A stretch of DNA of 64,000 nt from contig OZ244147.1 in NCBI GenBank assembly GCA_965216105.1, positions 744,001 through 808,000 of the forward strand, read 5' to 3'. The notes beneath the pieces were generated by a model that worked only from the letters and a program-made list of their open reading frames with translations, was not told the DNA's origin and did no database searches. This DNA comes from JAALLB01 sp017643495. GTDB taxonomy: Bacteria; Pseudomonadota; Alphaproteobacteria; Rhizobiales; Rhizobiaceae. Below, piece by piece: positions 24,029 to 33,900 of the stretch. A program made the position numbers and the translations under genes. Positions within the stretch are counted from its first letter, which is position 1, and the number at the start of each line of letters is the position of its first letter.

Positions 24029-25336
24029 CTATCCGATTACCGAAAAGCTTGAGTTCATGTTTATCTCGCGGTTGCGGGAAAAAGTGGCCAGCGAGATCGT
24101 GTGCCCGATGTTTTCGAGTTTGAACATCAGGGGTTCTGCATCGTGGTCGTGGCCGTTTTCACTTGCCTCTATGATGGCAGTCATCATCTTGCCGGCGACA
24201 GGTGCATTCTTGAACTGGTTGCCGGAGGTGCCGCACGCCATGTAGAAGCCTGGCAGGTCTGACTTGTCGTAAATCGGTACCCAGTCTTCCGTCACATCAT
24301 AAAGGGCAACGACGCCCCTTGCCTGTTCGGGAATGCCCAGATCGGGCAGCCGCTGGGCAAACCGCATGACCAGGGTCTTGTTCTGATCGGTGAAGTTCTC
24401 GTTGTAATTGTCGGGGTCATCAACAAACTCGCGTTCATCGCATTCTGGGTCTTCCGAGCCAATCAGTATGTTGCCGCCGGTTTCGGAGCGGGCATAGGTC
24501 GAGATGTCACTGTCGGAATAAACAAAGCCGCCGTGCCCGTAATCAATCGGGTGAGGTGCCTTTACATGGGCAACTTCGTGCCGCAATGCGCGGGTCGACA
24601 TTTTCATGCTGTCACGAACACCGGCCATCTGATTGATGATGGAGGAATGAGGTCCGGCGACATTGACCACGACCGGGGCATCTATCCGGGTTCCGTCGGA
24701 CAGGGTGACACCGACGACCCTGCCGCCTTCCTGGCGGATTTCGGTTACCTCGGTGCGGAAACGGAACTTGGCACCATGTGCTTCTGCTGCGCGCTGGGCG
24801 TTGTGGGCCGACAGTTTCGGGTCGGAGACATATCCGCCTGCATGAAACAGGACCGCTCCTTCAAGACTGCCGCCGGTAGGTTCGCCGAACCCATCCTGGT
24901 CAATACGTTTGGCAGGCGCATACCGGCTGGTATCTGCACCGTTCAGCTTGCCGGCTATGTCCTGTGGTGCGACATGTTCATAGGGACAGCCAATACGATC
25001 CATCGTTTCGCAGGCATTTTGCAAATGCCCGTTGTGTTCGGTCTTGATGACCATGCAGCCGGTGTCGTGATAGTTGATGAGCCCCTGTTCGTCCTTGACG
25101 CCGATGTAATCAGCCCAGTTTTTCCAATAGAACCAGCCTTCATAGGCAAGGGCGCAGGTCTCATAGGCGGAGTAATAGGTGCGGATGATGGCGCATGAGC
25201 CGGAAGTGGACCCGTATCCGGCTTCAGGCCCCTTGTCTATCGACAGGGTTTTCCAGCCCTTCTTGGCCAGTTCGAAAGCGGTGCAGGCACCAATGACCCC
25301 GGCGCCGATTATGATTGCATCATACTTTTCGTTCAC
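24029..25336 (-). CDS. FAD-dependent oxidoreductase (DAO family, sarcosine-oxidase-like)
   Basis: This 435-residue flavoprotein shows the Rossmann motif AIIIGAGVIGACTAFELAKKG (residues 7-27), the sarcosine-oxidase-type stretch YGSTSGSCAIIRTYYS, and a C-terminal second dinucleotide contact GFYMACGTSGNQFKNAPVAG. It probably oxidises an N-methyl or secondary amine. It is the first gene of the operon with the GcvT-containing dehydrogenase (61-base gap). The last 20 residues beyond the normal family end are poorly conserved. No other sarcosine oxidase subunits are seen nearby. Confidence 0.9.
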   Translation of the reverse strand: MNEKYDAIIIGAGVIGACTAFELAKKGWKTLSIDKGPEAGYGSTSGSCAIIRTYYSAYETCALAYEGWFYWKNWADYIGVKDEQGLINYHDTGCMVIKTEHNGHLQNACETMDRIGCPYEHVAPQDIAGKLNGADTSRYAPAKRIDQDGFGEPTGGSLEGAVLFHAGGYVSDPKLSAHNAQRAAEAHGAKFRFRTEVTEIRQEGGRVVGVTLSDGTRIDAPVVVNVAGPHSSIINQMAGVRDSMKMSTRALRHEVAHVKAPHPIDYGHGGFVYSDSDISTYARSETGGNILIGSEDPECDEREFVDDPDNYNENFTDQNKTLVMRFAQRLPDLGIPEQARGVVALYDVTEDWVPIYDKSDLPGFYMACGTSGNQFKNAPVAGKMMTAIIEASENGHDHDAEPLMFKLENIGHTISLATFSRNREINMNSSFSVIG

Positions 25337-25502
25337 AGTTTCCTCCCGCTCTGCATGAAGTTGTCGCGTGTCGTGTTCAGGCGATCAAGCGCCGATTGCG
25401 ACAGCCGGTTTTGCTGATCGCGCCTCTTTCCTCCGCGTCAGCTAATTCCAATTTGCCGGGCGATGCAATATAGATTGCGCAGATGCAAACAGGGAACCGG
25501 AC

Positions 25503-25847
25503 ATGCAACCAACCAGACTGACCGTACGCAAGGACAGGCGATCGCTGGAAATCGCTTTCGGGGATGAAGAGGTTTATGAACTGCCGGCAGAAATGCTGCG
25601 TGTGCTGTCGCCTTCGGCCGAGGTTCAGGGACATTCCCCCGACCAGAGGAAGACAATTGGTGGCAAACGCAATGTCGAGATCATGCAGATGGAACCTGTT
25701 GGCCAGTATGCGGTGAGAATCACGTTTGACGACATGCACAATACGGGGATCTTCACATGGGATTATTTCCTTGACCTCGGGCGCAACCGCGAAGACAAAT
25801 GGAATGCCTATCTGGAGGAACTGGAGGAGAAGGGGATGGCGCGCTGA
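25503..25847 (+). CDS. DUF971 (gamma-butyrobetaine hydroxylase-like N-terminal domain) protein
   Basis: This 114-residue protein matches the DUF971 domain, which occurs alone in bacteria and at the N-terminus of butyrobetaine and trimethyllysine dioxygenases. Conserved stretches are PTRLTVRKDRRSLEIAF, YELPAEMLRVLSPSAEVQGH and GIFTWDYFLDLG. Some family members are tied to iron-sulfur cluster handling. The stop overlaps the next start as TGATG, so it is coupled to the deacetylase-like enzyme. Confidence 0.9.
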   Translation: MQPTRLTVRKDRRSLEIAFGDEEVYELPAEMLRVLSPSAEVQGHSPDQRKTIGGKRNVEIMQMEPVGQYAVRITFDDMHNTGIFTWDYFLDLGRNREDKWNAYLEELEEKGMAR

Positions 25848-26869
25848 TGCTCACCATTTATTCCGAGGATCACCGGAAAAGAAATCCGAAGACGGAACTT
25901 TATGGCGGGCAGCTTGTCCCGCCTTTTGAAAAACCCTCACGAATGGATTACGTGCTTGCAAGGCTGCGTGAAACCGGCATGGGGCAGATAGCGGCACCCC
26001 GGGATTTTGGTCTCGAACCGATTCTCAAGATACATGACAATCATTATGTGTCGTTTCTTGAAACAGCATGGGAAGAATGGAAGGCCGCCGGTTACAAGGG
26101 TGAAGCGATTGCTTCAAGCTGGCCTGCGCGCCGAATGGCACAACGCTGCCCGTCCGACATAGACGGCAAGCTTGGTTATTATGCCATGGCTGCTGAAACG
26201 GCCATTTGTGAAGGAACCTGGGCAGCAGCCCGGGCAAGCGCAAACGTGGCGCTTGAAGGCGCTGCGCGGCTGATGGATCAGGGGGCTGTCTTTTCCCTCT
26301 GCCGTCCTCCGGGACACCATGCCGCCATCGACATGTATGGCGGATACTCGTTTTTCAACAATGCAGGGCTAGCTGCCCAGAGCCTGCTCGACCAGGGGCT
26401 TGGCAAGGTTGCAATCCTTGATGTGGATTTCCACCACGGCAATGGCACGCAGGACATTTTCTATGATCGTGATGATGTGCTGTTTGTCTCGCTGCACGGT
26501 CGCCCGGAAGACGAGTTTCCTCATTTTCTCGGTTTTGCGGATGAAACCGGTACAGGCAAGGGAGAAGGATACAATCTGAACTTTCCCATGCCGAAAGGGA
26601 CCGGATTTTCAACATGGCGGGAAAACCTCGGCAAGGGACTGCAGAGGATATCGGATTTTTCAGCGGAAGCAGTGGTCGTCTCCCTGGGAACAGACACGTA
26701 TGTCAGGGACCCGATCAGTTCGTTCACCCTGGAGTCCGATGATTTCACTACCTATGGCAAGGATCTAGCCCAGCTGGGAATACCGCACCTGTTTGTCATG
26801 GAGGGTGGGTATGCCGTTGAGGAAATCGGCATCAATGCAGTAAATGTTTTACAAGGATATGAAGGCTAG
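25847..26869 (+). CDS. Histone deacetylase-family amidohydrolase (acetylpolyamine type)
   Basis: This 340-residue zinc hydrolase has the family signatures RPPGHHAAIDMYGG, the metal-binding DVDFHHGNGTQDIFY, and a C-terminal glycine-rich HLFVMEGGYAVEEIG. Bacterial members such as AphA remove acetyl groups from polyamines or other small amides. The ATG at 25847 overlaps the DUF971 stop, so the two are co-translated. It is divergent from the amine oxidase operon, which fits a shared theme of amine use, but the substrate is not proven. Confidence 0.93.
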   Translation: MLTIYSEDHRKRNPKTELYGGQLVPPFEKPSRMDYVLARLRETGMGQIAAPRDFGLEPILKIHDNHYVSFLETAWEEWKAAGYKGEAIASSWPARRMAQRCPSDIDGKLGYYAMAAETAICEGTWAAARASANVALEGAARLMDQGAVFSLCRPPGHHAAIDMYGGYSFFNNAGLAAQSLLDQGLGKVAILDVDFHHGNGTQDIFYDRDDVLFVSLHGRPEDEFPHFLGFADETGTGKGEGYNLNFPMPKGTGFSTWRENLGKGLQRISDFSAEAVVVSLGTDTYVRDPISSFTLESDDFTTYGKDLAQLGIPHLFVMEGGYAVEEIGINAVNVLQGYEG

Positions 26870-27055
26870 CAAGGGCTTGGCCCCTGATGCTTTCATGAAC
26901 ATTCAATTTGAATATTTGATTTAAGAAAACCTATGGATTTCCGGCGTACCAATCCCCATATCGGCTTAGACAAAACACATTTCCTGGTCATTGCTGGTTT
27001 CCCAGCTTTTCGCCGCTGACCAACCAACACATGAATTCAGGCGTAGATTTCATAC

Positions 27056-27496
27056 ATGAATTTGCAAGATCTCCACTTGGGTGACGCTATTGGTGTTTTC
27101 GCCAATTCCGTCACAACCCGATTGAATGAAGCTGTGACACAGGTTTCAGGGCTCAGTCCTTCAGCCTGTGCGGCAATCGTCAAGGTGGGCACAGAACCCG
27201 ACAAACCGATTGACCATTTGCGGAAAGCGTTGTCGCTTCAGCATTCTTCTGCTGTGAGGCTGATAAAAAGGCTGGAAACGCAAGGTCTGCTGGACCGCAA
27301 TCGCGGTTACGGTGGCGACATGCGTCATGTAAGGCTGACACTTACTCCGGCAGGAGAGGAATGCCTTGCAAAGATTGTTTCTGCACGCTGCAAAATCCTG
27401 CGCCAGATGGTCAATTCACTTGATGAAAACGGCCAGGAGAAATTGCGTGAACAAATCAGCCACCTGATGAGCGCAATCCAGCGAAGTCCTGCCTGA
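27056..27496 (+). CDS. MarR family transcriptional regulator
   Basis: This 146-residue protein has the winged helix-turn-helix typical of MarR. LSPSACAAIVKVGTEPDKPI leads into the recognition helix HSSAVRLIKRLETQGLLDR and the wing GGDMRHVRLTLTPAGEE. It likely dimerises through the N- and C-terminal helices. Its target is unknown; it converges with the polyprenyl-phosphate sugar transferase gene and lies 186 bases after the deacetylase-like gene. No ligand can be inferred. Confidence 0.92.
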   Translation: MNLQDLHLGDAIGVFANSVTTRLNEAVTQVSGLSPSACAAIVKVGTEPDKPIDHLRKALSLQHSSAVRLIKRLETQGLLDRNRGYGGDMRHVRLTLTPAGEECLAKIVSARCKILRQMVNSLDENGQEKLREQISHLMSAIQRSPA

Positions 27497-27513
27497 CGGG
27501 AAATTCCCGTCAG
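27493..27513. terminator. Bidirectional hairpin between convergent genes
   Basis: CTGACGGGAA (27493-27502) and TTCCCGTCAG (27504-27513) form a perfect 10-bp stem with a single base between. It overlaps the stop codons of both the MarR gene (plus) and the sugar-transferase gene (minus). There is no T run, so it may act as an RNA end-stabiliser or collision barrier more than as a classical terminator. Confidence 0.45.
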
Positions 27514-29039
27514 AATGCATTCTTGCTGACAAGCCCGTAATAGGGGGTTGCAAGGATGATCTTGAGATCAAGCCAGAATGACCAGTTCTCGATGTAGTCG
27601 AGATCATATTCAACACGCTTGTCCATCTGTCCCGGCTGATCGGTCGGGCCGCGATAGCCGTTGATCTGTGCCCAGCCGGTGATTCCGGGTTTTACCTTGT
27701 GGCGGTTATTGTACCGGCGAAGCCTTTTCGAGAAGGCATCGTTGAGTGCAACCGGGTGAGGTCTCGGGCCGACAATGGACATGTCTCCCAAGAGCACGTT
27801 GACAAGCTGTGGCAGTTCATCAATCGAGCTTTTGCGCAGGAAGTTGCCGATGCGGGTTACCCGGCTGTCATTTTTGGTAGCCTGGCGGAACGCATCGCCA
27901 TTTTCCATGACAGTCATTGTGCGGAACTTCCAGACCTTTATCTTCCGCTGGTTGTATCCGTGCCGGTACTGTTTGAAGAATACCGGTCCCTTGCTGTCCA
28001 GCTTGATTGCGATTGCAGTCACCAGGAACAGGGGAGACAACAGAAGCAGGCCTGCTGCTGCTGCCGTGCGGTCAAAGAGGGATTTGGCCAGCAGGCCCCA
28101 TTCCGAAATCGGCCGTTTTTGAACCCGTATCATGCGATTGTCCTGCACCCGGCTGAGGCCGGAAACCTTGGCCGTTTCCCCAAGGAAAGCGGGATCCATC
28201 AAAATTTCACAAGGAAGGATACTCAACCGGTCGAGCAAAGCAGACATTTCCCGGCGGTCAATGCGCTCCTTTGCAATCACGACCTGGTCCAGCCTTCCTG
28301 CCTGGCCGAGTTCAATCAGTTCAGACAGGGGTTCGTCCCCTGCCGGGTTGGACTCGGATGTCAATGGGCCGATTTCATAAGTGCCCATGATTTCGGTCGT
28401 TCCGTCGACCGGCGCCATGACGGATGCAAGGTTTGCAATCGCTGCCTTGTCTCCAATGATGGCAATCCGGTTCATCCGGATGTCCAGGTTTGAGAGCCTA
28501 GACAAAATCTGGGCAATGATGCCGCGTAACAACAGAACAACGGCAAGGGAGGAAAAGGCCCAGCTGACAAACCAGACACGCGAATATTCCTCTGCAATGC
28601 CGGCCAGAAACAGAAGCAGGACAACGATGATGAAGCCGGTGCCCATCTCTTTCATCACATCAAGTGCTACCTGGTTCGGTGATTGCAAACTCGTAAGGTC
28701 GTAAAGGCTTTCCCGGTTGAACAGAAAGCCGATTATCGCCGGAGCTGTCAGCAGCGGCGTCAGGTACAATGCATAATATCCGGGTTCTCCCAGCGCGGAA
28801 GCGACATAAAAATGGGCAATCGCAAGGCCGAGCAGGAACAGGACGGCCAGTTCGGTCACAGCATAGGAAAGGGCAAGGAAACCCTCACTCACACGCTTGG
28901 AACGGCGTTGCTTCCTGTTCTTTGCCGGGGGAATGATCCGGGGATTGTTCGACGATATGCTTTCGATACTCACTGGGGCTTCCTGTATTTTCTGGCGGGA
29001 AAGGCTTTTCCCTGTTTGCCTTCCGGTTGCAAAAACCAT
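27510..29039 (-). CDS. Undecaprenyl-phosphate sugar phosphotransferase (exopolysaccharide initiating enzyme)
   Basis: This 509-residue polyprenyl-phosphate hexose-1-phosphate transferase of WcaJ/ExoY type has four to five N-terminal membrane helices, a cytoplasmic region with a Rossmann-like motif (NRIAIIGDKAAIANLAS), then the catalytic C-terminal domain. Motifs there are FKQYRHGYNQRKIKVWKFRT, KSSIDELPQLVNVLLGDMS and IVGPRPHP. It starts repeat-unit assembly by attaching a sugar phosphate, probably glucose, to the lipid carrier. ATG at 29039 has no clear ribosome site, whereas GTG at 28973 follows AGGA by seven bases and may be the true start. It lies far from the export genes. Confidence 0.93.
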   Translation of the reverse strand: MVFATGRQTGKSLSRQKIQEAPVSIESISSNNPRIIPPAKNRKQRRSKRVSEGFLALSYAVTELAVLFLLGLAIAHFYVASALGEPGYYALYLTPLLTAPAIIGFLFNRESLYDLTSLQSPNQVALDVMKEMGTGFIIVVLLLFLAGIAEEYSRVWFVSWAFSSLAVVLLLRGIIAQILSRLSNLDIRMNRIAIIGDKAAIANLASVMAPVDGTTEIMGTYEIGPLTSESNPAGDEPLSELIELGQAGRLDQVVIAKERIDRREMSALLDRLSILPCEILMDPAFLGETAKVSGLSRVQDNRMIRVQKRPISEWGLLAKSLFDRTAAAAGLLLLSPLFLVTAIAIKLDSKGPVFFKQYRHGYNQRKIKVWKFRTMTVMENGDAFRQATKNDSRVTRIGNFLRKSSIDELPQLVNVLLGDMSIVGPRPHPVALNDAFSKRLRRYNNRHKVKPGITGWAQINGYRGPTDQPGQMDKRVEYDLDYIENWSFWLDLKIILATPYYGLVSKNAF

Positions 29040-29416
29040 GCCAGACCATGTCCATGTCTGCGGTTACTGCAATGTCAGACGGATTGGGGAGGAAGGGGAT
29101 GCGCCCGATGAAGGAGGCAAATACGCAATGTGCAGGAATGGTACACATGGGTCCCCGAAAGCAGGGCTACTGGTATTTTCCAATGGCTCTTGCCAAACAT
29201 GGCAAAACCTTGCCAGTCATCGCCGGAAACCTGCAGGAGACTGTTCAGGTTATCGTTCGGAAATCACGATAATTCCATAAGCTGTTATTTTTAAAAAGGA
29301 ATTTTTTGAACCCAATCTGAACATGGCGTTACCTGCCGGTTCAGGACGATCATGCCATTCTCTTCTCATGGTCAGGCAAACACCATGATCCGAAGCAAGA
29401 CAGAAGGAGAGAAATC
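29040..29416. other. Divergent intergenic region with a TTGCCA palindrome
   Basis: No gene is seen in these 377 bases between the sugar-transferase gene and the small secreted protein. At 29190-29205 TTGCCA and TGGCAA form an inverted repeat with a 4-base spacer, and a further TTGCCA follows at 29210-29215. This suggests binding sites for a regulator of either divergent gene. Nothing else is recognised. Confidence 0.4.
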
Positions 29417-29788
29417 ATGTTTACGAAATCAATCAGGACTGTATTGGCGGCTGGCGTCCTTGCCCTGGGCACCGCAGCTACAACAACTGCACCGGCACAG
29501 GCAGATGGCCGTATTGGTGTCTATATCGGCTCCGGTGGCAGTGGCATCTATTTCAACAGCGGCGGACGCCGGCATCATGGCCATCGCTATCGTGGCCATC
29601 GTAGGTTTTCCTGTGGCCCGCGCCGTGCAGTCAACAAGGCTTATCGCTGGGGCATGAACAACCCGCGTGTAAAGCGGGTAAACAAGCGCCGCATCGTGGT
29701 AACAGGCTGGAATCGCGGACACCGTGCACGCATGGTCTTCAGCCGTCATGGCCGGGGTTGTCCTGTCATCAAGGCCCGCGGCATCTAG
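29417..29788 (+). CDS. Small basic exported protein
   Basis: This 123-residue protein has a clear signal peptide, MFTKSIRTVLAAGVLALGTA, cleaved near PAQA/DGR. The mature region is rich in Gly, His and Arg (GSGGSGIYFNSGGRRHHGHR, YRGHRRFSCGPRRAV) and has two cysteines that could form a disulfide. The strong positive charge suggests binding to envelope polymer or nucleic acid. GAGAG lies just upstream of the ATG. It ends before a strong terminator. No family with known function is recognised. Confidence 0.75.
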   Translation: MFTKSIRTVLAAGVLALGTAATTTAPAQADGRIGVYIGSGGSGIYFNSGGRRHHGHRYRGHRRFSCGPRRAVNKAYRWGMNNPRVKRVNKRRIVVTGWNRGHRARMVFSRHGRGCPVIKARGI

Positions 29789-29838
29789 TATCCGAAATGT
29801 TCACCGGCCATTCCGTCTTTAAGGCCGGATGAGCGTAG

Positions 29839-29868
29839 CCCCGCCAGAACATGTTCTGGCGGGGTTTT
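29839..29868 (+). terminator. Strong rho-independent terminator
   Basis: Arms CCCCGCCAGAAC (29839-29850) and GTTCTGGCGGGG (29853-29864) pair perfectly over 12 bp around AT, followed by TTTT. It terminates the small basic protein gene and lies between it and the convergent SIMPL gene. Confidence 0.85.
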
Positions 29869-29889
29869 CAGTTTTAAGGGTTTTGCGTT

Positions 29890-30621
29890 TTACTGGCCGA
29901 TTTGCCAGCGAATGTTCACTTCCACCTGATAGGTGTTTTCACCTGCTGCAACCGGTACGGATGCGTCGGAAGCAACCATTGCCTCGGCTCGCCCGCGCAT
30001 GCGTGGCATCGGCATCGGGCGATTGACGTTTTCGCTGATCTCAAGAATCCGGACAAGTTTCACACCTGCTGCCTCGGCAAGTGTTTTCGCCTTTTTCGAT
30101 GCATCCTCAACGGCCTTGACCCGAGCTTTTTCAAGAATTGCGGGAATATCGGCATTGGTGAAGCTGATGTTTCCGCCGCTGTTCACACCAAGTGTTACGA
30201 CCTGGTCCAGCACGGCACCGGTTTTCGACAGGTCGCGAATTCGTATCGCGACGGAGTTGCTCACCGCATAGCCTGTAATGCGCGGTGATTCCTGCTCGCC
30301 ATTATCCTTGCGCGGCGGATAGAAATATTGCGGCTGGATATTGAACTGGGAAGTCTGGATATCCTTTTTCTCGATACCGCTGTCCTCAAGCGCCTTGAGA
30401 ACCTCTGCCATTGCCGAATTGTTGGCATCCAGGGCTTCGCGGGCGGTTTTTGCTTCCCTGACAACGCCAAACGAAACATTGGCCATGTCCGGTTCGACAT
30501 CGACTGTTCCGGTGCCTGAAACATGCAGGCTGGGGATTTGTTCTTGAGAAGCATTTGCCGGTACGATCAGCAAGGCACTGATGAATAATGCTGCAATTGC
30601 ATTGACTGGTTTGTAAAACAT
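29890..30621 (-). CDS. SIMPL (DUF541) domain exported protein
   Basis: This 243-residue periplasmic protein has the signal peptide MFYKPVNAIAALFISALLIV then ANA/SQE. The SIMPL domain follows: LHVSGTGTVDVEPDMANVSF, SQFNIQPQYFYPP, GYAVSNSVAIRIRD and a C-terminal AGENTYQVEVNIRWQI. Proteins of this family include a 26-kDa periplasmic immunogen of Brucella and oxidative-stress proteins. The ATG at 30621 was chosen because GGAG lies five bases upstream; ATG at 30624 is only two bases from it. Confidence 0.9.
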   Translation of the reverse strand: MFYKPVNAIAALFISALLIVPANASQEQIPSLHVSGTGTVDVEPDMANVSFGVVREAKTAREALDANNSAMAEVLKALEDSGIEKKDIQTSQFNIQPQYFYPPRKDNGEQESPRITGYAVSNSVAIRIRDLSKTGAVLDQVVTLGVNSGGNISFTNADIPAILEKARVKAVEDASKKAKTLAEAAGVKLVRILEISENVNRPMPMPRMRGRAEAMVASDASVPVAAGENTYQVEVNIRWQIGQ

Positions 30622-30772
30622 CATGACTCCGTAATTCCACTTGTGAAAATATCCCGGATAAAGGGAAATAATGCCTGAAATGAGGAAAGCACAACTTATT
30701 GTCGACTTCGCAAACACAAGCAGAATACGGGACTTGTGAGCGCGCAGCAAACAAGCTATTCAGGCTTTCGAT

Positions 30773-30849
30773 GGGCGTGTAGCTCAGTTGGTTAGAGCCG
30801 ACCGCTCATAACGGTCTGGTCGGGGGTTCAAGTCCCTCCGCGCCCACCA
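30773..30849 (+). tRNA. tRNA with CAT anticodon (Met, or Ile if lysidine-modified)
   Basis: A 77-base cloverleaf: acceptor GGGCGTG pairs with CGCGCCC, the D-arm contains AGCTCAGTTGGTTAGAG, anticodon stem GACCG/CGGTC encloses loop CTCATAA (anticodon 30807-30809), and the T-arm GGGGGTTCAAGTCCCTC is normal. CCA is encoded (30847-30849). It lacks the C1-A72 mismatch of initiator tRNA. Elongator Met and Ile2 cannot be separated with certainty from the sequence alone. Confidence 0.95.
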
Positions 30850-30925
30850 TCCAGTCATTTAAGCCTGCAAATCCCGTACAGTGTGCGGGGGTTCCGGTGT
30901 TTGCCACTCGATATATTATCAGTTC

Positions 30926-33900
30926 TTATGTTGTACCTGATTGTTCTGAGAGTTTTGCGCGCGAGAACAGCCGCACGACAATGGTGAAGAAGAGCGGCAC
31001 GAAAAGAACGCCCAGAATGGTCGCGGACAGGGTTCCGCCAAGCACGGCTGCGCCGATTGCATTGCGCCCGCCTGATCCTGCGCCGGTACTCAGTACAAGT
31101 GGCAGGACACCGAGTGAGAATGCCATGGATGTCATGACAATCGGGCGGAAGCGCTGGTGGGCAGCTTCCCTTGTTGCGGTAAGCAACGGTATTCCGTCAT
31201 TCAGCTTGTCGCGCGCGAACTCCACAATCAAAATTGCGTTTTTCCCGGTTAGGCCGATAACGGTCAGCAGTCCCACCTGGAAAAACACACCGTTTTCGAA
31301 ATTGCCCAGCCAGGCGCCGATCAGGGCGCCGAACACACCGATCGGCAAGGCCAACATGACTGCGAAGGGAATGGTCCAGCTTTCATACAATGCAGCCAGA
31401 CAGAGAAACACTGCCGCGATGGACAGGGCGAAAAGCATCGGAGCCTGATTGCCGGAATCGCGTTCTTCGAGTGAAAGACCGGTCCAGGCTATCTGGTAAC
31501 CGGACGGAAGTTGGGATACCAGCCGTTCCATTTCCGCCATTGCTTCACCTGTCGAGACACCGGGGGCCGGTGAACCCTGGATCTGCATGGAGGGAATACC
31601 GCCATAGCGATACAACCCCTGTGGGCCGTAATTCCAGCTTCCGGTTGCAAAGTTGGCAAAGGGAACAAGTCCGCCTGTGGCATTGCGCACGCGCCACTTG
31701 CTGAAATCTTCCGGTCCGGACCTGGCATCTGCTTCGCCCTGTATGTAAACGCGCTTGATCTTGCCCTGGTCTATGAAGTCATTCACATAGGAACCGGCCC
31801 AGGCGATGGACAGCAGTTGTGAGACGTCAACTGCAGTAATGCCGAGCGCCCCGGCGGCCCGCCAGTCAATGTCGAGATTGTACTGGGCAGCATCTTCCAG
31901 ACCGTTGGGCCGGGCCGATGCTATGAGCGGGCTTTGGGCTGCCATGCCCAATAGCTGGTTGCGCGCCTGCAGCAACTCGTCCTGGGTCTGGCCGGCACGT
32001 GCCTGAAGATAAAAATCAAACCCGTCGACATTGCCGAGTTCCAGAACAGGAGGCGGCACGATCGGGAATATCGTGGCATCCCGGATTTGCGAAAGGGCAC
32101 CGAAAGCCCGGCCTGCAATGGCTTGTGCCGACTGGTCCGGGCGCTGCCGCTCATCCCAATCCTTGAGCCGGACAAAGGCGAGACCTGTGTTCTGTCCGCT
32201 GCCGGCAAAACTGAATCCGACAATGCCGAATATCGAGGCTACATTTTCGGATTCCTGGTTGAGGAAATAATCCTCGACCTTTGCCACTGATTTGCGTGTG
32301 CGTTCGGCTGTGGCACCGGTTGGAGCCTGGATCAATGTGAACATGATCCCCTGGTCCTCATTGGGCAGGAAGCCGGTGGGCGTCTTGTTGAACATCCAGC
32401 CCATGGCGCCAACCAGTGCGAAATAGGCAAGGCCGGCAAGAAACAGACTGCGGATGATCCACCTAACCAGCGAAGTGTAACCGTTCTGAGTTGCCTCGAA
32501 ACCCCTGTTGAACAGCCCGAAAAACCCTTTTTTGCTGTCGTGGTTTTTCTTGGGTTTCAGGAAGGTTGCACAAAGTGCCGGTGTCAGCGAGAGGGCAACG
32601 ATGACCGAGAGCGCCATCGCGGAAATAATGGTGATTGAGAACTGGCGGTAGATGACGCCGGTTGAGCCGCCGAAAAATGCCATCGGGACGAACACCACGG
32701 AGAGCACCATCGCAATGCCGATCAGTGCGCTCGTGATCTGGTCCATCGATTTTCGCGTTGCTTCCCGCGGTTCCAGCCCCTCCTCGTGAATAAGCCGCTC
32801 GACATTTTCGACAACCACAATGGCATCATCCACAAGCAAACCGATGGCCAGTACCATGGCAAGCATGGTCAGTGTGTTGATGCTGAGGCCGGCTGCAGCA
32901 AGGACGCCGAATGTGCCAAGCAGGACGACCGGTACCACCAGCGTGGTAATCAGGGTGGCACGAAGGTTTTGCAGAAACAGCAACATGACCAGGAAGACCA
33001 GCCCGATTGCCTCGAACAGGGTTTTTATGACCTCTTCGATTGAAATGCGGACGAACGGTGTCGTGTCATACGGAATGGTATATTCGACGCCCTCGGGGAA
33101 GAACTCTGAAAGTTCTTCAATTTTTGCCCTTACTGCATCCGATACCTGCAGGGCATTCGCGCCCGATGCCAGCTGGATGGCCATGCCGGAGGACGGCTGG
33201 CGGTTGTATTTGGCGATTGTCGTGTAGTTTTCCGCCCCGATCTCCACCCGTGCCACATCCCGCAAAAGGACAAGCCCACCATCTGTTTCGGCACGCAGGA
33301 CGATCTGTTCAAAATCTTCCGGTGACTGCAACAGGGACTGGGCAGTAATGGTCGCATTCAGCTGTTGCCCCTCGGGAGAGGGAAGGCTGCCAAACGAACC
33401 TGCGGAAACCTGCGCATTTTCTGCTGATACCGCAGAAACCACATCTGATGGTGCGAGTTTGTAGGCGGCGAGTTTTGCCGGATCGATCCAGATGCGCATG
33501 GCATATTTGGAGCCGAATACACGAACCTCGCCAACGCCGCTGATCCTGCTGAATTCATCAACCAGGTTACTGCTGAGATAGTCCGACAGGTCAACCTGGT
33601 TCAGTGTCCCGTCTTTGGAAATGAGGGCGATAACCATGAGAAAGCCGGCGGACGACTTTCGCACGCTGATGCCCTGGCGTTGCACGGGTTCGGGCAGCAG
33701 GGGGGTTGCCTGGGCCAGCTTGTTTTGAACCTGAACCTGCGCGATATCCGCATCCGTTCCCGTCTCGAATGTCAGGGTTACCTGCGATGAACCGTTTGAA
33801 GCAGAGTTCGAACTGAAATAGCGCAACCCGTCGAGCCCTGTCATCTGCTGCTCGATCAACTGGGTAACCGTGTTTGCCACCGTCTGGGCAGATGCGCCGG

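Noticed and set aside
32786..33227. Possible small genes antisense to the RND pump
   Set aside because: They read through the most conserved part of the pump on the opposite strand and have no independent support.
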